Below, one piece after another: positions 54,773 to 63,207 of a stretch of 64,000 nucleotides of DNA (position 1 is its first letter; each line of letters begins with the position of its first letter). The position numbers and the translations under genes were made by a program. Source of the DNA: an uncultured Bacteroidales bacterium (GTDB lineage: Bacteria; Bacteroidota; Bacteroidia; Bacteroidales; Marinilabiliaceae); contig CALAVC010000244.1 of assembly GCA_937892095.1 (NCBI GenBank), positions 1 to 64,000 of the forward strand, in the 5' to 3' direction. The notes beneath the pieces were generated by a model. The model had not been told where the DNA came from. It did no database searches and worked only from the letters and a program-made list of their open reading frames with translations.

Positions 54773-56818
54773 TTACATTACTTTGCTTCCGGGGCGAACT
54801 TCGGCATCGGGACTGACAAGGCTAAGCCGTCCATCGGCATCTTCGGCCGAAAGAATCATGCCTTGGCTTTCGATACCTTTTAGTTTGCGTGGTGCGAGGT
54901 TGGCAATGAAGCATACGCGACGCCCGACAAGGGCTTCGGGCTCGTAGTGCTTGGCAATACCGCTTACTATTGTTCGTCCGCCCATACCATCGTCTATCTT
55001 GAAGCAGAGAAGTTTGTCGGCTTTGGGGACTCGGCTACATTCGGTTACGAGACCTACGCGTATGTCGAGTTTTTCAAAGGCCGCGAAGTCGATTGTTTCG
55101 CCCACGGGTTGTGGTTGCCACTGCTCAGCTTCGTTTTTTTGTCGGATGGCGTTGAGCTTTGCTATTTGTGCCTCGACAACCGAGTCTTCTATTTTTTCAA
55201 ATAGAAGTTCTGCTTTGCCTATGGCATGTCCGTCGGGTAGTAAGTCGAAGCTGCCCAGCTTATCCCATGGCATTTCGTTTATGCCAAGCATTCTGAATAT
55301 TTTCTTGGCCGAGAAGGGCAAGAATGGAGCAAAGGCAATGGCGAGGTTGGCTGTAATTTGTAGGCTGATGTTTAGTATTGTGCCGACGCGTGCCATGTCG
55401 GTCTTTGCCACTTTCCATGGTTCGGTGTCGGCAAGATACTTGTTACCGACGCGTGCCATGTTCATGGCTTCGCGTTGTGCGTCGCGGAAGCGGAAATTGT
55501 CGAGCAACTTTTCGGTCTCGCGTCTGAGGCTACGCATTTCTTCCATGGCATTATTGTCGATGTCGGTGAGCGAAGAGACGGCTGGCACTTTGCCTTCGAA
55601 ATATTTGCTGGTGAGAACTATTACGCGGTTGATAAAGTTGCCGAGTATGGCCACGAGTTCGTTGTTGTTGCGTGCTTGGAAGTCGGCCCACGTGAAGTCG
55701 TTGTCTTTTGTTTCGGGAGCGTTGGCGGTCAGGACGTAGCGCAAGACGTCTTGTTTGCCCGGAAATTCTTCGAGATATTCGTGTAGCCAAACAGCCCAGT
55801 TTCGCGAAGTTGATATTTTTTCACCTTCAAGATTGAGAAATTCGTTGGCTGGTACGTTGTCTGGCAGATTGTATTTGCCATGAGCTTTTAGCATGGCCGG
55901 GAAGACGATGCAGTGGAAGACGATGTTGTCTTTGCCGATGAAGTGTATGAGTCGGCTTTCGGGGTCTTTCCACCACTTTTGCCAATCGTCGGGGCGTAGC
56001 TCACGAGTGTTGGATATATAGCCTATGGGAGCGTCGAACCATACGTAGAGCACTTTGCCTTCGGCACCTTCGACTGGCACGGGTATGCCCCAGTCGAGGT
56101 CTCGGCTGACGGCGCGAGGTTGCAACCCGAGGTCGAGCCAGCTTTTACATTGTCCGTAGACGTTGGGACGCCATTCTTTATGTTCGTCGAGAATCCACTT
56201 GCGCAGCCACGCTTCGTGGCGGTCGAGTGGGAGATACCAGTGTGTCGTTTGGCGCAGTTCTGGTTTCGCGCCGCTAATTGTGCTATGTGGTTCGATAAGG
56301 TCGAGAGCGGAGAGGCTTGTGCCACATTTTTCGCATTGGTCGCCATAGGCTCGTTCGTTGCCACAATGTGGGCACTTGCCCATGATGTATCGGTCGGCAA
56401 GAAACTGTTTTGCTTCGGGGTCGTAGTATTGTTGCGTTGTTTTTTGGACGAATTCTCCTTTGTCGTATAGCGTTTTGAAGAAGTCGCTTGCCGTTTGGTG
56501 GTGAATCTTGCTTGTTGTTCGGCTATAGATGTCCATTGAGATGCCGAACTCTTCAAAAGATTTTTTTATTATGTTGTGGTAGCGGTCGACGATGTCTTGT
56601 GGGGTAACGCCTTCGCGAAGTGCTTTGATGGTGATGGGGACTCCGTGCTCGTCGGAGCCACCAATCATAAGAACCTCTTGTCCGCGGCTACGAAGGTAGC
56701 GTGCATATATGTCGGCTGGGACGTAGACACCTGCTAAGTGTCCGATGTGTACGCCACCATTGGCGTAGGGTAGTGCTGTGGTGATAAGTGTTCGCTTATA
56801 CTTTTTTTCTTCGCTCAT
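54773..56818 (-). CDS. metG: Methionine--tRNA ligase
   Basis: Charges tRNA-Met in the cytoplasm. 681 aa. The HIGH motif is HIGHL in [16 protein letters not shown]. The zinc knuckle [18 protein letters not shown] is the two-pair type. The KMSKS loop appears as [11 protein letters not shown]-terminal EMAP/Trbp111-type tRNA-binding domain is present ([36 protein letters not shown]). It is probably transcribed from the AT-rich gap upstream. Confidence 0.97.
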   Translation of the reverse strand: MSEEKKYKRTLITTALPYANGGVHIGHLAGVYVPADIYARYLRSRGQEVLMIGGSDEHGVPITIKALREGVTPQDIVDRYHNIIKKSFEEFGISMDIYSRTTSKIHHQTASDFFKTLYDKGEFVQKTTQQYYDPEAKQFLADRYIMGKCPHCGNERAYGDQCEKCGTSLSALDLIEPHSTISGAKPELRQTTHWYLPLDRHEAWLRKWILDEHKEWRPNVYGQCKSWLDLGLQPRAVSRDLDWGIPVPVEGAEGKVLYVWFDAPIGYISNTRELRPDDWQKWWKDPESRLIHFIGKDNIVFHCIVFPAMLKAHGKYNLPDNVPANEFLNLEGEKISTSRNWAVWLHEYLEEFPGKQDVLRYVLTANAPETKDNDFTWADFQARNNNELVAILGNFINRVIVLTSKYFEGKVPAVSSLTDIDNNAMEEMRSLRRETEKLLDNFRFRDAQREAMNMARVGNKYLADTEPWKVAKTDMARVGTILNISLQITANLAIAFAPFLPFSAKKIFRMLGINEMPWDKLGSFDLLPDGHAIGKAELLFEKIEDSVVEAQIAKLNAIRQKNEAEQWQPQPVGETIDFAAFEKLDIRVGLVTECSRVPKADKLLCFKIDDGMGGRTIVSGIAKHYEPEALVGRRVCFIANLAPRKLKGIESQGMILSAEDADGRLSLVSPDAEVRPGSKVM

Positions 56819-57114
56819 AAGTAAAAGACACTTGTTAGTGTATGAAGTAGTACGTATCTGTTGAGTGTGTAAAGTTAATCATTTTGTTAAACAGACATTA
56901 TTTTAGAGAGAGAGGGCTTTGTTTCTGTACTAAGTAGAGAGTAAGTATTCGAGAGGCGTATTGAGTTAAAAGAAGTGAAAACTTGGGGGGTAAATTATAA
57001 TATTAATTTTGTTTTTGAAATCTTATTAACAATTGTGGTTTGTTAATAATTAACCAATTCACACATGTCCACACTACGTAATTTCAATGCTCTTCAGAAA
57101 GCCGACATGCTAAT
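56819..57114. other. AT-rich 296-bp gap with an orphan + strand promoter and palindrome
   Basis: No conserved gene. On the + strand, TTG (56983-56985) and TAATTTTG (57004-57011) are 18 bp apart, close to a full promoter. Just after the expected start point lies a perfect 10-bp palindrome (TTATTAACAA 57023-57032, TTGTTAATAA 57040-57049). An ATG at 57065 opens a 59-codon frame (to 57244) whose first 17 codons lie in the gap (MSTLRNFNALQKADMLI) and the rest runs antisense over the end of the cyclophilin gene. The metG promoter is probably also here but I found no -7 match for it. Confidence 0.5.
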
Positions 57115-58347
57115 TTACTTCTTCCCCACAACCCTTATGCTTAGCACGCGGACATCTTTTTGTGGTCTGTCACCATTGAGTTCCACGGCTGCAATTCGCT
57201 CCACGACATCCATGCCCGCTGACACTTCGCCAAAAACAGTGTAGTCGCCGTCTAAGTGTGGTGCACCGCCCACGCTCCCGTACACTCGTTTTTGTGTAGC
57301 AGAGAACGTTTTGTGATAGTCGCGCGCCATTTTGTTCAGCTCCGCTTCCGAATATTTTGCGCCCACAACGACGTAGAACTGTCCGCCATCCGACCTGTTG
57401 TGTGGATTCTTACTCTCGGGTGGTTTGCTCGCCGCCACGGCACCGCGCACGTGCAAATGGTTCGGTGTAGGTTGTGTTGCTATTGTGTAGCCTGGTCCAT
57501 CCCACCCCACAGGGTCGTCGGCAGCCGCGTGTCGGCTATCGGCAGCTCCCGTCTGAATCAAAAAGTTGGGCATGACGCGGTGAATAAGCAAGCTGTCATA
57601 GTATCCGTCTGTTGCCAGACGAATAAAGTTGTCTGCAAACTCTGGCACGTCGGCATGTAGGCGTATGCAAAAATTGCCCATTGTGGTGCGCACCAACATG
57701 TGTTGCACGTTGCGTAATTGCGGATACACTTTGTCGCTTTTTCGTCGCAAAGTATGTAGCTGACTTGCCAACGAATCTTTCTTGTTTAGCAACTGGGCTA
57801 ATCGTGCACCACAGACAAACTCTCGTCGTCCGTTGACTATGCCATGCAGTCGCCCCGATGCCGAAAACGCACCACCACCTTCGCTGTCCTCGCTACCCAA
57901 AGCCGTCTTAAATATTCGTCCACTACGTTCCGATATGCAAAAAAGACTATCTGTGCTCAGACTGTCTGCCACCAACATCGAACGCTCTTTCTGCTTATGT
58001 CCGACAAGCAATAGCGCTATGTCCGACGCAAAGTCGTAGGCCACGTAGCCACTTACGCCGTATATCGTCTTCTTGCCAATGGGCGAGAGGTGGGCCGATG
58101 CCGATAGTCGTACGGCCGACAATGGGACAGCCACTATCGTGCTGTCAATATACGTCCCCACACATTCCGACCGCTTGTCGCCATACTCGTCGTAGAGTAT
58201 TATTCGTGCTTGGCTCTGTAGGTCCTGACGATAAAAATTTTGCGACTTGAGTGGCGTGTTTTTCTGCTTGTCGCTGTCTCTTGTCGGCTGACTGCAACCA
58301 GTCTGCAACGCCAGCATAGCTGACATAATGTATACAAGGCTTCTCAT
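57115..58347 (-). CDS. Lipoprotein: degenerate trypsin-like domain fused to cyclophilin-type PPIase
   Basis: 410-aa predicted lipoprotein (Cys18 in LQTGCS). Residues about 55-190 resemble a trypsin-like serine protease fold without its active site: VGTYIDSTIVAVPLSAV in place of the His motif, YDFASDIALLLVG matching the Asp strand, and GSEDSEGGGAFSASGRLHGIV where GDSGGP is expected. Residues about 215-405 are a cyclophilin domain (LVRTTMGNFCIRLHAD, FIRLATDGYYDSLLIHRVMPNFLIQTG with the catalytic Arg, GGQFYVVVG, DYTVFGEVSAGMDVVERIA). It should act as a proline isomerase on exported proteins. The protease likeness is my reading of short motifs and could be wrong. Confidence 0.85.
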   Translation of the reverse strand: MRSLVYIMSAMLALQTGCSQPTRDSDKQKNTPLKSQNFYRQDLQSQARIILYDEYGDKRSECVGTYIDSTIVAVPLSAVRLSASAHLSPIGKKTIYGVSGYVAYDFASDIALLLVGHKQKERSMLVADSLSTDSLFCISERSGRIFKTALGSEDSEGGGAFSASGRLHGIVNGRREFVCGARLAQLLNKKDSLASQLHTLRRKSDKVYPQLRNVQHMLVRTTMGNFCIRLHADVPEFADNFIRLATDGYYDSLLIHRVMPNFLIQTGAADSRHAAADDPVGWDGPGYTIATQPTPNHLHVRGAVAASKPPESKNPHNRSDGGQFYVVVGAKYSEAELNKMARDYHKTFSATQKRVYGSVGGAPHLDGDYTVFGEVSAGMDVVERIAAVELNGDRPQKDVRVLSIRVVGKK

Positions 58348-58420
58348 GTGGCTAAATTAGCTTGCAAAATTTACCTTTTTTAATTTCATTTGCAATTAAA
58401 CGAAGTCTATATAAAAACTA

Positions 58421-58912
58421 ATGATTGGTCCGCAAAAGCTCTACGACCTACTCAGCAATCTTGGCATAAAGTTCGACTATATCGAACATCCCCCCACGCC
58501 CACCATTGAAGATGCCAGACTCTATTGGACTGCCCTCGACGGCAAACACTGCAAAAACATTTTTCTTCGCAACCACAAGGGCAATAAGCATTATCTCGTT
58601 TTGCTCGACTGCGACCAAAGCATCGACATGCACGACCTCGAACACCGACTCCACGAAGGCAAGCTATCTTTTGCCTCCGAGGCTCGTATGGACAAATATC
58701 TTGGTCTGCGTCCGGGCTCTGTCAGCCCTTTCGGACTCATCAACGACGAGGCTCACGAAGTGATTGTCTTCATCGACGACAAACTCCAGAATGCCGACCG
58801 TCTTGCCTTTCATCCGCTCGACAATAGGGCCACACTTTCAATTCTTCGCACCGACCTCATTCGCTTCATCGAACACCTTGGCAATACATACACATGGAAA
58901 GAACTATATTAA
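58421..58912 (+). CDS. YbaK/ProX-type aminoacyl-tRNA deacylase
   Basis: 163-aa free-standing editing domain related to the insert of prolyl-tRNA synthetase; hydrolyses misacylated tRNAs such as Ala-tRNA-Pro or Cys-tRNA-Pro. Family features are YIEHPPTPTIEDA at the start, GKHCKNIFLRNHKGNKHYLVLLD with the catalytic Lys region, LSFASEARMDKYLGLRPGSVSPFGLIND and the C-terminal HPLDNRATLSI. The gene ends 19 bp inside the next gene (GH28), so the two are translationally coupled. Confidence 0.92.
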   Translation: MIGPQKLYDLLSNLGIKFDYIEHPPTPTIEDARLYWTALDGKHCKNIFLRNHKGNKHYLVLLDCDQSIDMHDLEHRLHEGKLSFASEARMDKYLGLRPGSVSPFGLINDEAHEVIVFIDDKLQNADRLAFHPLDNRATLSILRTDLIRFIEHLGNTYTWKELY

Positions 58913-60375
58913 AGCATATTCTGTTTTCTGCATTGGTCTTGCTGTCTGCTCTGAATGCCAATGCGCGCACCATAAATGCAGTCGACTTTGGTGCCGACCC
59001 AACGGGCAAAAAGTTGTCGTCCGACGCCATAAACAAAGCCATCGAAACACTTAACCACGAAGGCGGCGGAGTGCTGACCCTCACCACTGGCACCTATCTC
59101 TGTGGCAGCATCCGTATGCTAAGCCACGTAGAACTCAACTTGCAAGCCGGAGCCACAATACGTGCCACGACCGACAAGAAAGCCTACGACCCTGCCGAGC
59201 CTTTCGATGGTCCAGAATATCAAGACGGCGGACACACCTATTTCCACAACTCGCTTATCTGGGCCGACGGAGCCGAAGATATTGCCATTACAGGACGCGG
59301 ACTTATCGATGGCGAAGGACTTACTCGGCACGACACCGAGACGGCTGGCAAAGTCCATGGTGGTAGCATCGGCACTGGCGACAAGGCCATCGCCTTCAAG
59401 CTCTGTCGCGATGTGCTCATTCGCGATGTTAAGATATATCGTGGCGGACACTTTGGCATCATCACAACAGGCTGCGACTACCTTACGATAGACAACGTCT
59501 TGATAGACACCAATCGCGACGGCATAGACATCGACTGCTGCCGACATGTATGCGTCTCGAACTGTAAGGTCAACACACCACACGACGACGCCATAGTCCT
59601 CAAAAGCTCTTATGCCTTGCACGAGGCTCGCCCTTGCGAAGATGTCATGGTAAACAACTGTCTTGTAACAGGTTATAAACTTGGCACAGCCATGGACGGC
59701 ACCTATGTCCCCGAGACGGTCAATTGGGTTTGCGGACGCATAAAACTCGGCACCGAAAGCAATGGTGGCTACCGCAACATAACCATTGCCAATTGCACTT
59801 GTCTATACAGTAGCGGACTGGCTTTCGAAGAAGTCGACCAAGGCATTATGGATAATATCGTGGTTACCAACATTGCCATGCGCCACGTCCACCATTACCC
59901 CATTTACATCACAACGGGCAAGCGCAATCGTGGTCCACAGTTGGAGGGTGTCTATTCTCAGGCTGCCAACATTAGCATTAGCAACGTCGTGGCCGACGAC
60001 TGCGATAGCCTTTCGGGCATACACATAAGCGGAATGCCCGAATGCAAACTTCGCAACATATCGCTGCGAGACATATACGTAACATATCGTGGCGGAGTCG
60101 AGCAAAAACCAAGTGTCGACAACTATCCCGAACTCGACACCAAGTATCCCGAGATTGCCAAGTTCTTGGGGCTTGCGCCAGTCTATGGCTTACTTGTGCG
60201 CCATGTTGAGGGCTTGCGCATAAATGGTCTGCACATGTCGCTTATGGGCTCTGACGCACGCCCTGCCATCGGCATGAAAGACGTTGTCGACGCTCGTCTG
60301 ACCGACGTCAGCCAACCAACGCCCACAACCGACAATGTGTATATCGACTGCAAAAAGTTAACCACCGCTTTCTGA
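58894..60375 (+). CDS. Family GH28 polygalacturonase-type hydrolase
   Basis: 493 aa with a Sec signal peptide (LFSALVLLSALNANART) and no lipobox or T9SS tail, so probably periplasmic. Right-handed beta-helix with the GH28 active-site set: IDTNRDGIDIDCCRHV (Asp), VNTPHDDAIVLKSS (Asp-Asp) and CGRIKLGTESNGG (RIK). It most resembles Bacteroidales GH28 enzymes that act on galacturonic acid linkages in polygalacturonan or rhamnogalacturonan. It starts inside the YbaK gene and ends 6 bp before porX. Confidence 0.93.
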   Translation: MERTILKHILFSALVLLSALNANARTINAVDFGADPTGKKLSSDAINKAIETLNHEGGGVLTLTTGTYLCGSIRMLSHVELNLQAGATIRATTDKKAYDPAEPFDGPEYQDGGHTYFHNSLIWADGAEDIAITGRGLIDGEGLTRHDTETAGKVHGGSIGTGDKAIAFKLCRDVLIRDVKIYRGGHFGIITTGCDYLTIDNVLIDTNRDGIDIDCCRHVCVSNCKVNTPHDDAIVLKSSYALHEARPCEDVMVNNCLVTGYKLGTAMDGTYVPETVNWVCGRIKLGTESNGGYRNITIANCTCLYSSGLAFEEVDQGIMDNIVVTNIAMRHVHHYPIYITTGKRNRGPQLEGVYSQAANISISNVVADDCDSLSGIHISGMPECKLRNISLRDIYVTYRGGVEQKPSVDNYPELDTKYPEIAKFLGLAPVYGLLVRHVEGLRINGLHMSLMGSDARPAIGMKDVVDARLTDVSQPTPTTDNVYIDCKKLTTAF

Positions 60376-60381
60376 CAACAA

Positions 60382-61941
60382 ATGGCACAAGCAAAAAAAC
60401 GCATACTCTGGGCCGACGACGAAATAAGTCTCTTGCGCCCGTTTGTCATCATGCTCGAAAAAATGGGCTACGAAGTCATGACACACACCAACGGACCCGA
60501 TGCCATCGAAGCTCTCTTGGCCGAAGGTGCCGACCTCGTCATTCTCGATGAGAACATGCCTGGCATGAACGGACTCGATGTCCTCTCGCAGATGAAAAGC
60601 CTCGTGCCCGAAGTCCCTGTCATGATGATGACCAAGAGCGAGGCTATAGATACCATGCAGACTGCCTATGGGCGTCAGATTGACGGCTACCTTGTCAAGC
60701 CTGTCAATATGGTGCAATTTCAAGCTGGCATAACAGGCTTGCTTAGCCGACAAGACCTCGTTAGCGAAAACGTCCGTATGCGCTACGTGCAAGAGTATGC
60801 AGGCATGATGGACAGTGTGTCGCGAGCCAACACGTTTGCCGAATGGGCTGCTGCTTACAAAAACATTGTCGACTGGGAGCTACGCCTCGAAGCCAACGAA
60901 GAGATGCAGTCTATGCACCTCGAACTGAAAAACGAAGCCAACAGAGGCTTTGCCAAATTTGTCTGTGCCAACTATCAGGATTGGATTGCACACCCCGACC
61001 GACCCAATGTGCCACTAATGTCGCACCGCATAATGAGCGAACGCATAAAGCCAATGCTTAAAAATGGCGAACGTGTGGCGCTTGTGGTCATCGACAATTT
61101 TCGACTCGACCAGTGGGAAACAGTTCGTCGGCTCATAGGCGACGAATTTCGTGTCTCGACCGACCTCTATTGTGGCATTTTGCCATCGGCTACGCAGTAT
61201 GCCCGAAACTCTATATTCTCTGGTCTGTTGCCTGCCGATATCAAAAAATATTTGCCAAACTATTGGGTCGACGACGATGCCAACGAAGATAGCCTCAACC
61301 AATACGAACGCGAATTGTTAGCCAACTATTTTGAGCGTCAGCGCATGACCGACATTAAAACGGCATATTACAAGGTTGGCAACAACGAGAGCGGCGAAAA
61401 CATAATAAAAAAATTTGGTGGCTATACGCACAACAACCTCAACGCCCTTGTCTACAACTTTGTCGACATGCTCAGCCACTCAGCCACGGAGAGCCGAACA
61501 CTCAAAGACCTATTGCCCGATGACGCTGCCTATCGCTCGCTTACGCGCTCGTGGTTTGTGCATGGCAATTTGCGACAAATGCTTTTCTTGCTCCGCGACA
61601 AGGGCTATACGACAATCCTTACCACCGACCACGGCACAATTCGCGTTTCGCAACCTGTCGACGTCAAAGGACCTCGAGAGCTAAACTCCAATTTGCGCTT
61701 CAAGACGGGCAAGTCGATGACCTATAAGCCCAACGAAGTCTTTGCCATCGAACGTCCTGCTGAGGTCGGTCTGCCCACTTCGGCTCTTTCGTCGTCATAC
61801 ATCTTCACAAAGGGCAATCAATTTTTTGTCTACCCCAACAATCGCAACGAGTTCGTCCGCTACTATACCGACACTTTTCAGCATGGCGGCATATCGATGG
61901 AAGAGCTAATACTCCCCATCGTGACACTGCGCAGTAAGTAA
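60382..61941 (+). CDS. porX: T9SS response regulator PorX (receiver + PglZ domain)
   Basis: 519 aa. The receiver domain has the acidic pocket WADDE, the phosphoacceptor Asp56 in LVILDENMP, Thr in MMMTKSEA and Lys in GYLVKPV. After a helical linker the PglZ/alkaline phosphatase-like domain follows: ALVVIDNFRLDQW (metal and nucleophile region), GILPSATQYARNSIFSGL, VYNFVDMLSH, TILTTDHGTIRV and the end HGGISMEELILPI. PorX controls T9SS genes and function, and in P. gingivalis the PglZ domain is a phosphodiesterase acting on cyclic oligonucleotides. The partner kinase PorY is not in the window. It is 6 bp after the GH28 gene. Confidence 0.96.
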   Translation: MAQAKKRILWADDEISLLRPFVIMLEKMGYEVMTHTNGPDAIEALLAEGADLVILDENMPGMNGLDVLSQMKSLVPEVPVMMMTKSEAIDTMQTAYGRQIDGYLVKPVNMVQFQAGITGLLSRQDLVSENVRMRYVQEYAGMMDSVSRANTFAEWAAAYKNIVDWELRLEANEEMQSMHLELKNEANRGFAKFVCANYQDWIAHPDRPNVPLMSHRIMSERIKPMLKNGERVALVVIDNFRLDQWETVRRLIGDEFRVSTDLYCGILPSATQYARNSIFSGLLPADIKKYLPNYWVDDDANEDSLNQYERELLANYFERQRMTDIKTAYYKVGNNESGENIIKKFGGYTHNNLNALVYNFVDMLSHSATESRTLKDLLPDDAAYRSLTRSWFVHGNLRQMLFLLRDKGYTTILTTDHGTIRVSQPVDVKGPRELNSNLRFKTGKSMTYKPNEVFAIERPAEVGLPTSALSSSYIFTKGNQFFVYPNNRNEFVRYYTDTFQHGGISMEELILPIVTLRSK

Positions 61942-61950
61942 AGAAGACCT

Positions 61951-63189
61951 TTAGACTTTTTCTTCGCGATAATATTTGCCCACAATTACGCGGACAGGGT
62001 AGTAGGCTGCCACTATTGCCAATGCGATTACGGCCACAAACGTCAGAGCCACGTCTGTAGCTTGTAGCTCTACGGGGTAGGCACTAATGATGTAGTCTTC
62101 GCCATCGCCAAAGCCAACTATCCCCCAATGTTCTTGTGCCAAGACGAGCGCTATGCCCAGCACGAGACCAAGTAGTGCGCCACCCACCGAAACCAACCAA
62201 CCTTCGAAGAGGAACACGCGTGTCGTAAGGCTTTCGTCGGCACCCATGCTTTTGAGCACCGCAATGCTCTCTTTCTTCTCAAAAATTAGCATTGAAAGTG
62301 AGCCAATGATATTAAATGCGGCAATAAGGACAATGAACAGCAAGATGAAGAACGACATAAGTTTTTCAATCTCCATCATGCGAAAAAAGTTTTCGTGCTG
62401 CTGCCATTTATCTTTCGACTCGATATTTTGTCCGTCGAAGATTGTGGCAATATCTTTCTTGATTTTTTTTATGTCGACACCCGTGGCTATGCGCACGGCA
62501 ATGCTTGTTACCTGTGTGTTGGCGTAGCAAAAGAGATCGCGCGACATGTCTATGTCTGCCAAGACGTAGTTGGCGTCGTAGTCCGACTGTTGCACCATAA
62601 ACGTGCCACTGACCCTCTGCACATGCTCCGTAAAGCTATCTTCGGGCTTCTGCAGGTTAACTTTCCCAGTGCGTTTTGGGGCGTAGAATGTAACTGTTGG
62701 CACAAAGACCGACGACGACACGCCAAGTTGCTCGGCCAGAATGGCACCAATGGTACATTGTCCAGCACGAAACGAACCCTCAATGATTATTGAGTCTATG
62801 TCTGTTACGTTGCCATAGTGGTTGTCGACACCCATTACGGTGGCAGGCACTTGGCGCTTGCCGTATCGAAGCAGAGCATTGTCGCTTACTATGCACGACA
62901 CTGCTTCTATGCCTTCGACATGGCTCAGAGCCTCGTGTTGCATCGAGTCGCATACAAAGAATTTACCTTCGGTTGGGACTATGCTTATGTCTGGGTCAAA
63001 ATGTCCGAAGAGCGAAGTAACAAGTCCATTGAGTCCGTTAAAGACGCTCAGCACAATTATTAGTGCAGCCGTGGCCACCATGACGCCTGCTGCCGAAATG
63101 CCCGAAATAATGTTTATGACATTCTGGCTTTTCTTGGCGAAAAGGTATCGCTTGGCAATATCGAAAGGTATTGCAATCTTGTGGTTCAC
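61951..63189 (-). CDS. LolC/LolE-type ABC transporter permease (FtsX-like)
   Basis: 412-aa inner-membrane protein with the MacB/LolE layout: N-terminal membrane segment (GISAAGVMVATAALIIVLSVFNG), periplasmic domain of about 220 residues, and three C-terminal segments (FFILLFIVLIAAFNIIGSL, GWLVSVGGALLGLVLGIAL, VALTFVAVIALAIVAAYY). The family moves lipoproteins toward the outer membrane; that role is inferred. It converges on porX (9-bp gap) and follows the methyltransferase gene by 18 bp. Confidence 0.9.
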   Translation of the reverse strand: MNHKIAIPFDIAKRYLFAKKSQNVINIISGISAAGVMVATAALIIVLSVFNGLNGLVTSLFGHFDPDISIVPTEGKFFVCDSMQHEALSHVEGIEAVSCIVSDNALLRYGKRQVPATVMGVDNHYGNVTDIDSIIIEGSFRAGQCTIGAILAEQLGVSSSVFVPTVTFYAPKRTGKVNLQKPEDSFTEHVQRVSGTFMVQQSDYDANYVLADIDMSRDLFCYANTQVTSIAVRIATGVDIKKIKKDIATIFDGQNIESKDKWQQHENFFRMMEIEKLMSFFILLFIVLIAAFNIIGSLSMLIFEKKESIAVLKSMGADESLTTRVFLFEGWLVSVGGALLGLVLGIALVLAQEHWGIVGFGDGEDYIISAYPVELQATDVALTFVAVIALAIVAAYYPVRVIVGKYYREEKV

Positions 63190-63207
63190 GGAATGGACTG
63201 AGGTTGG

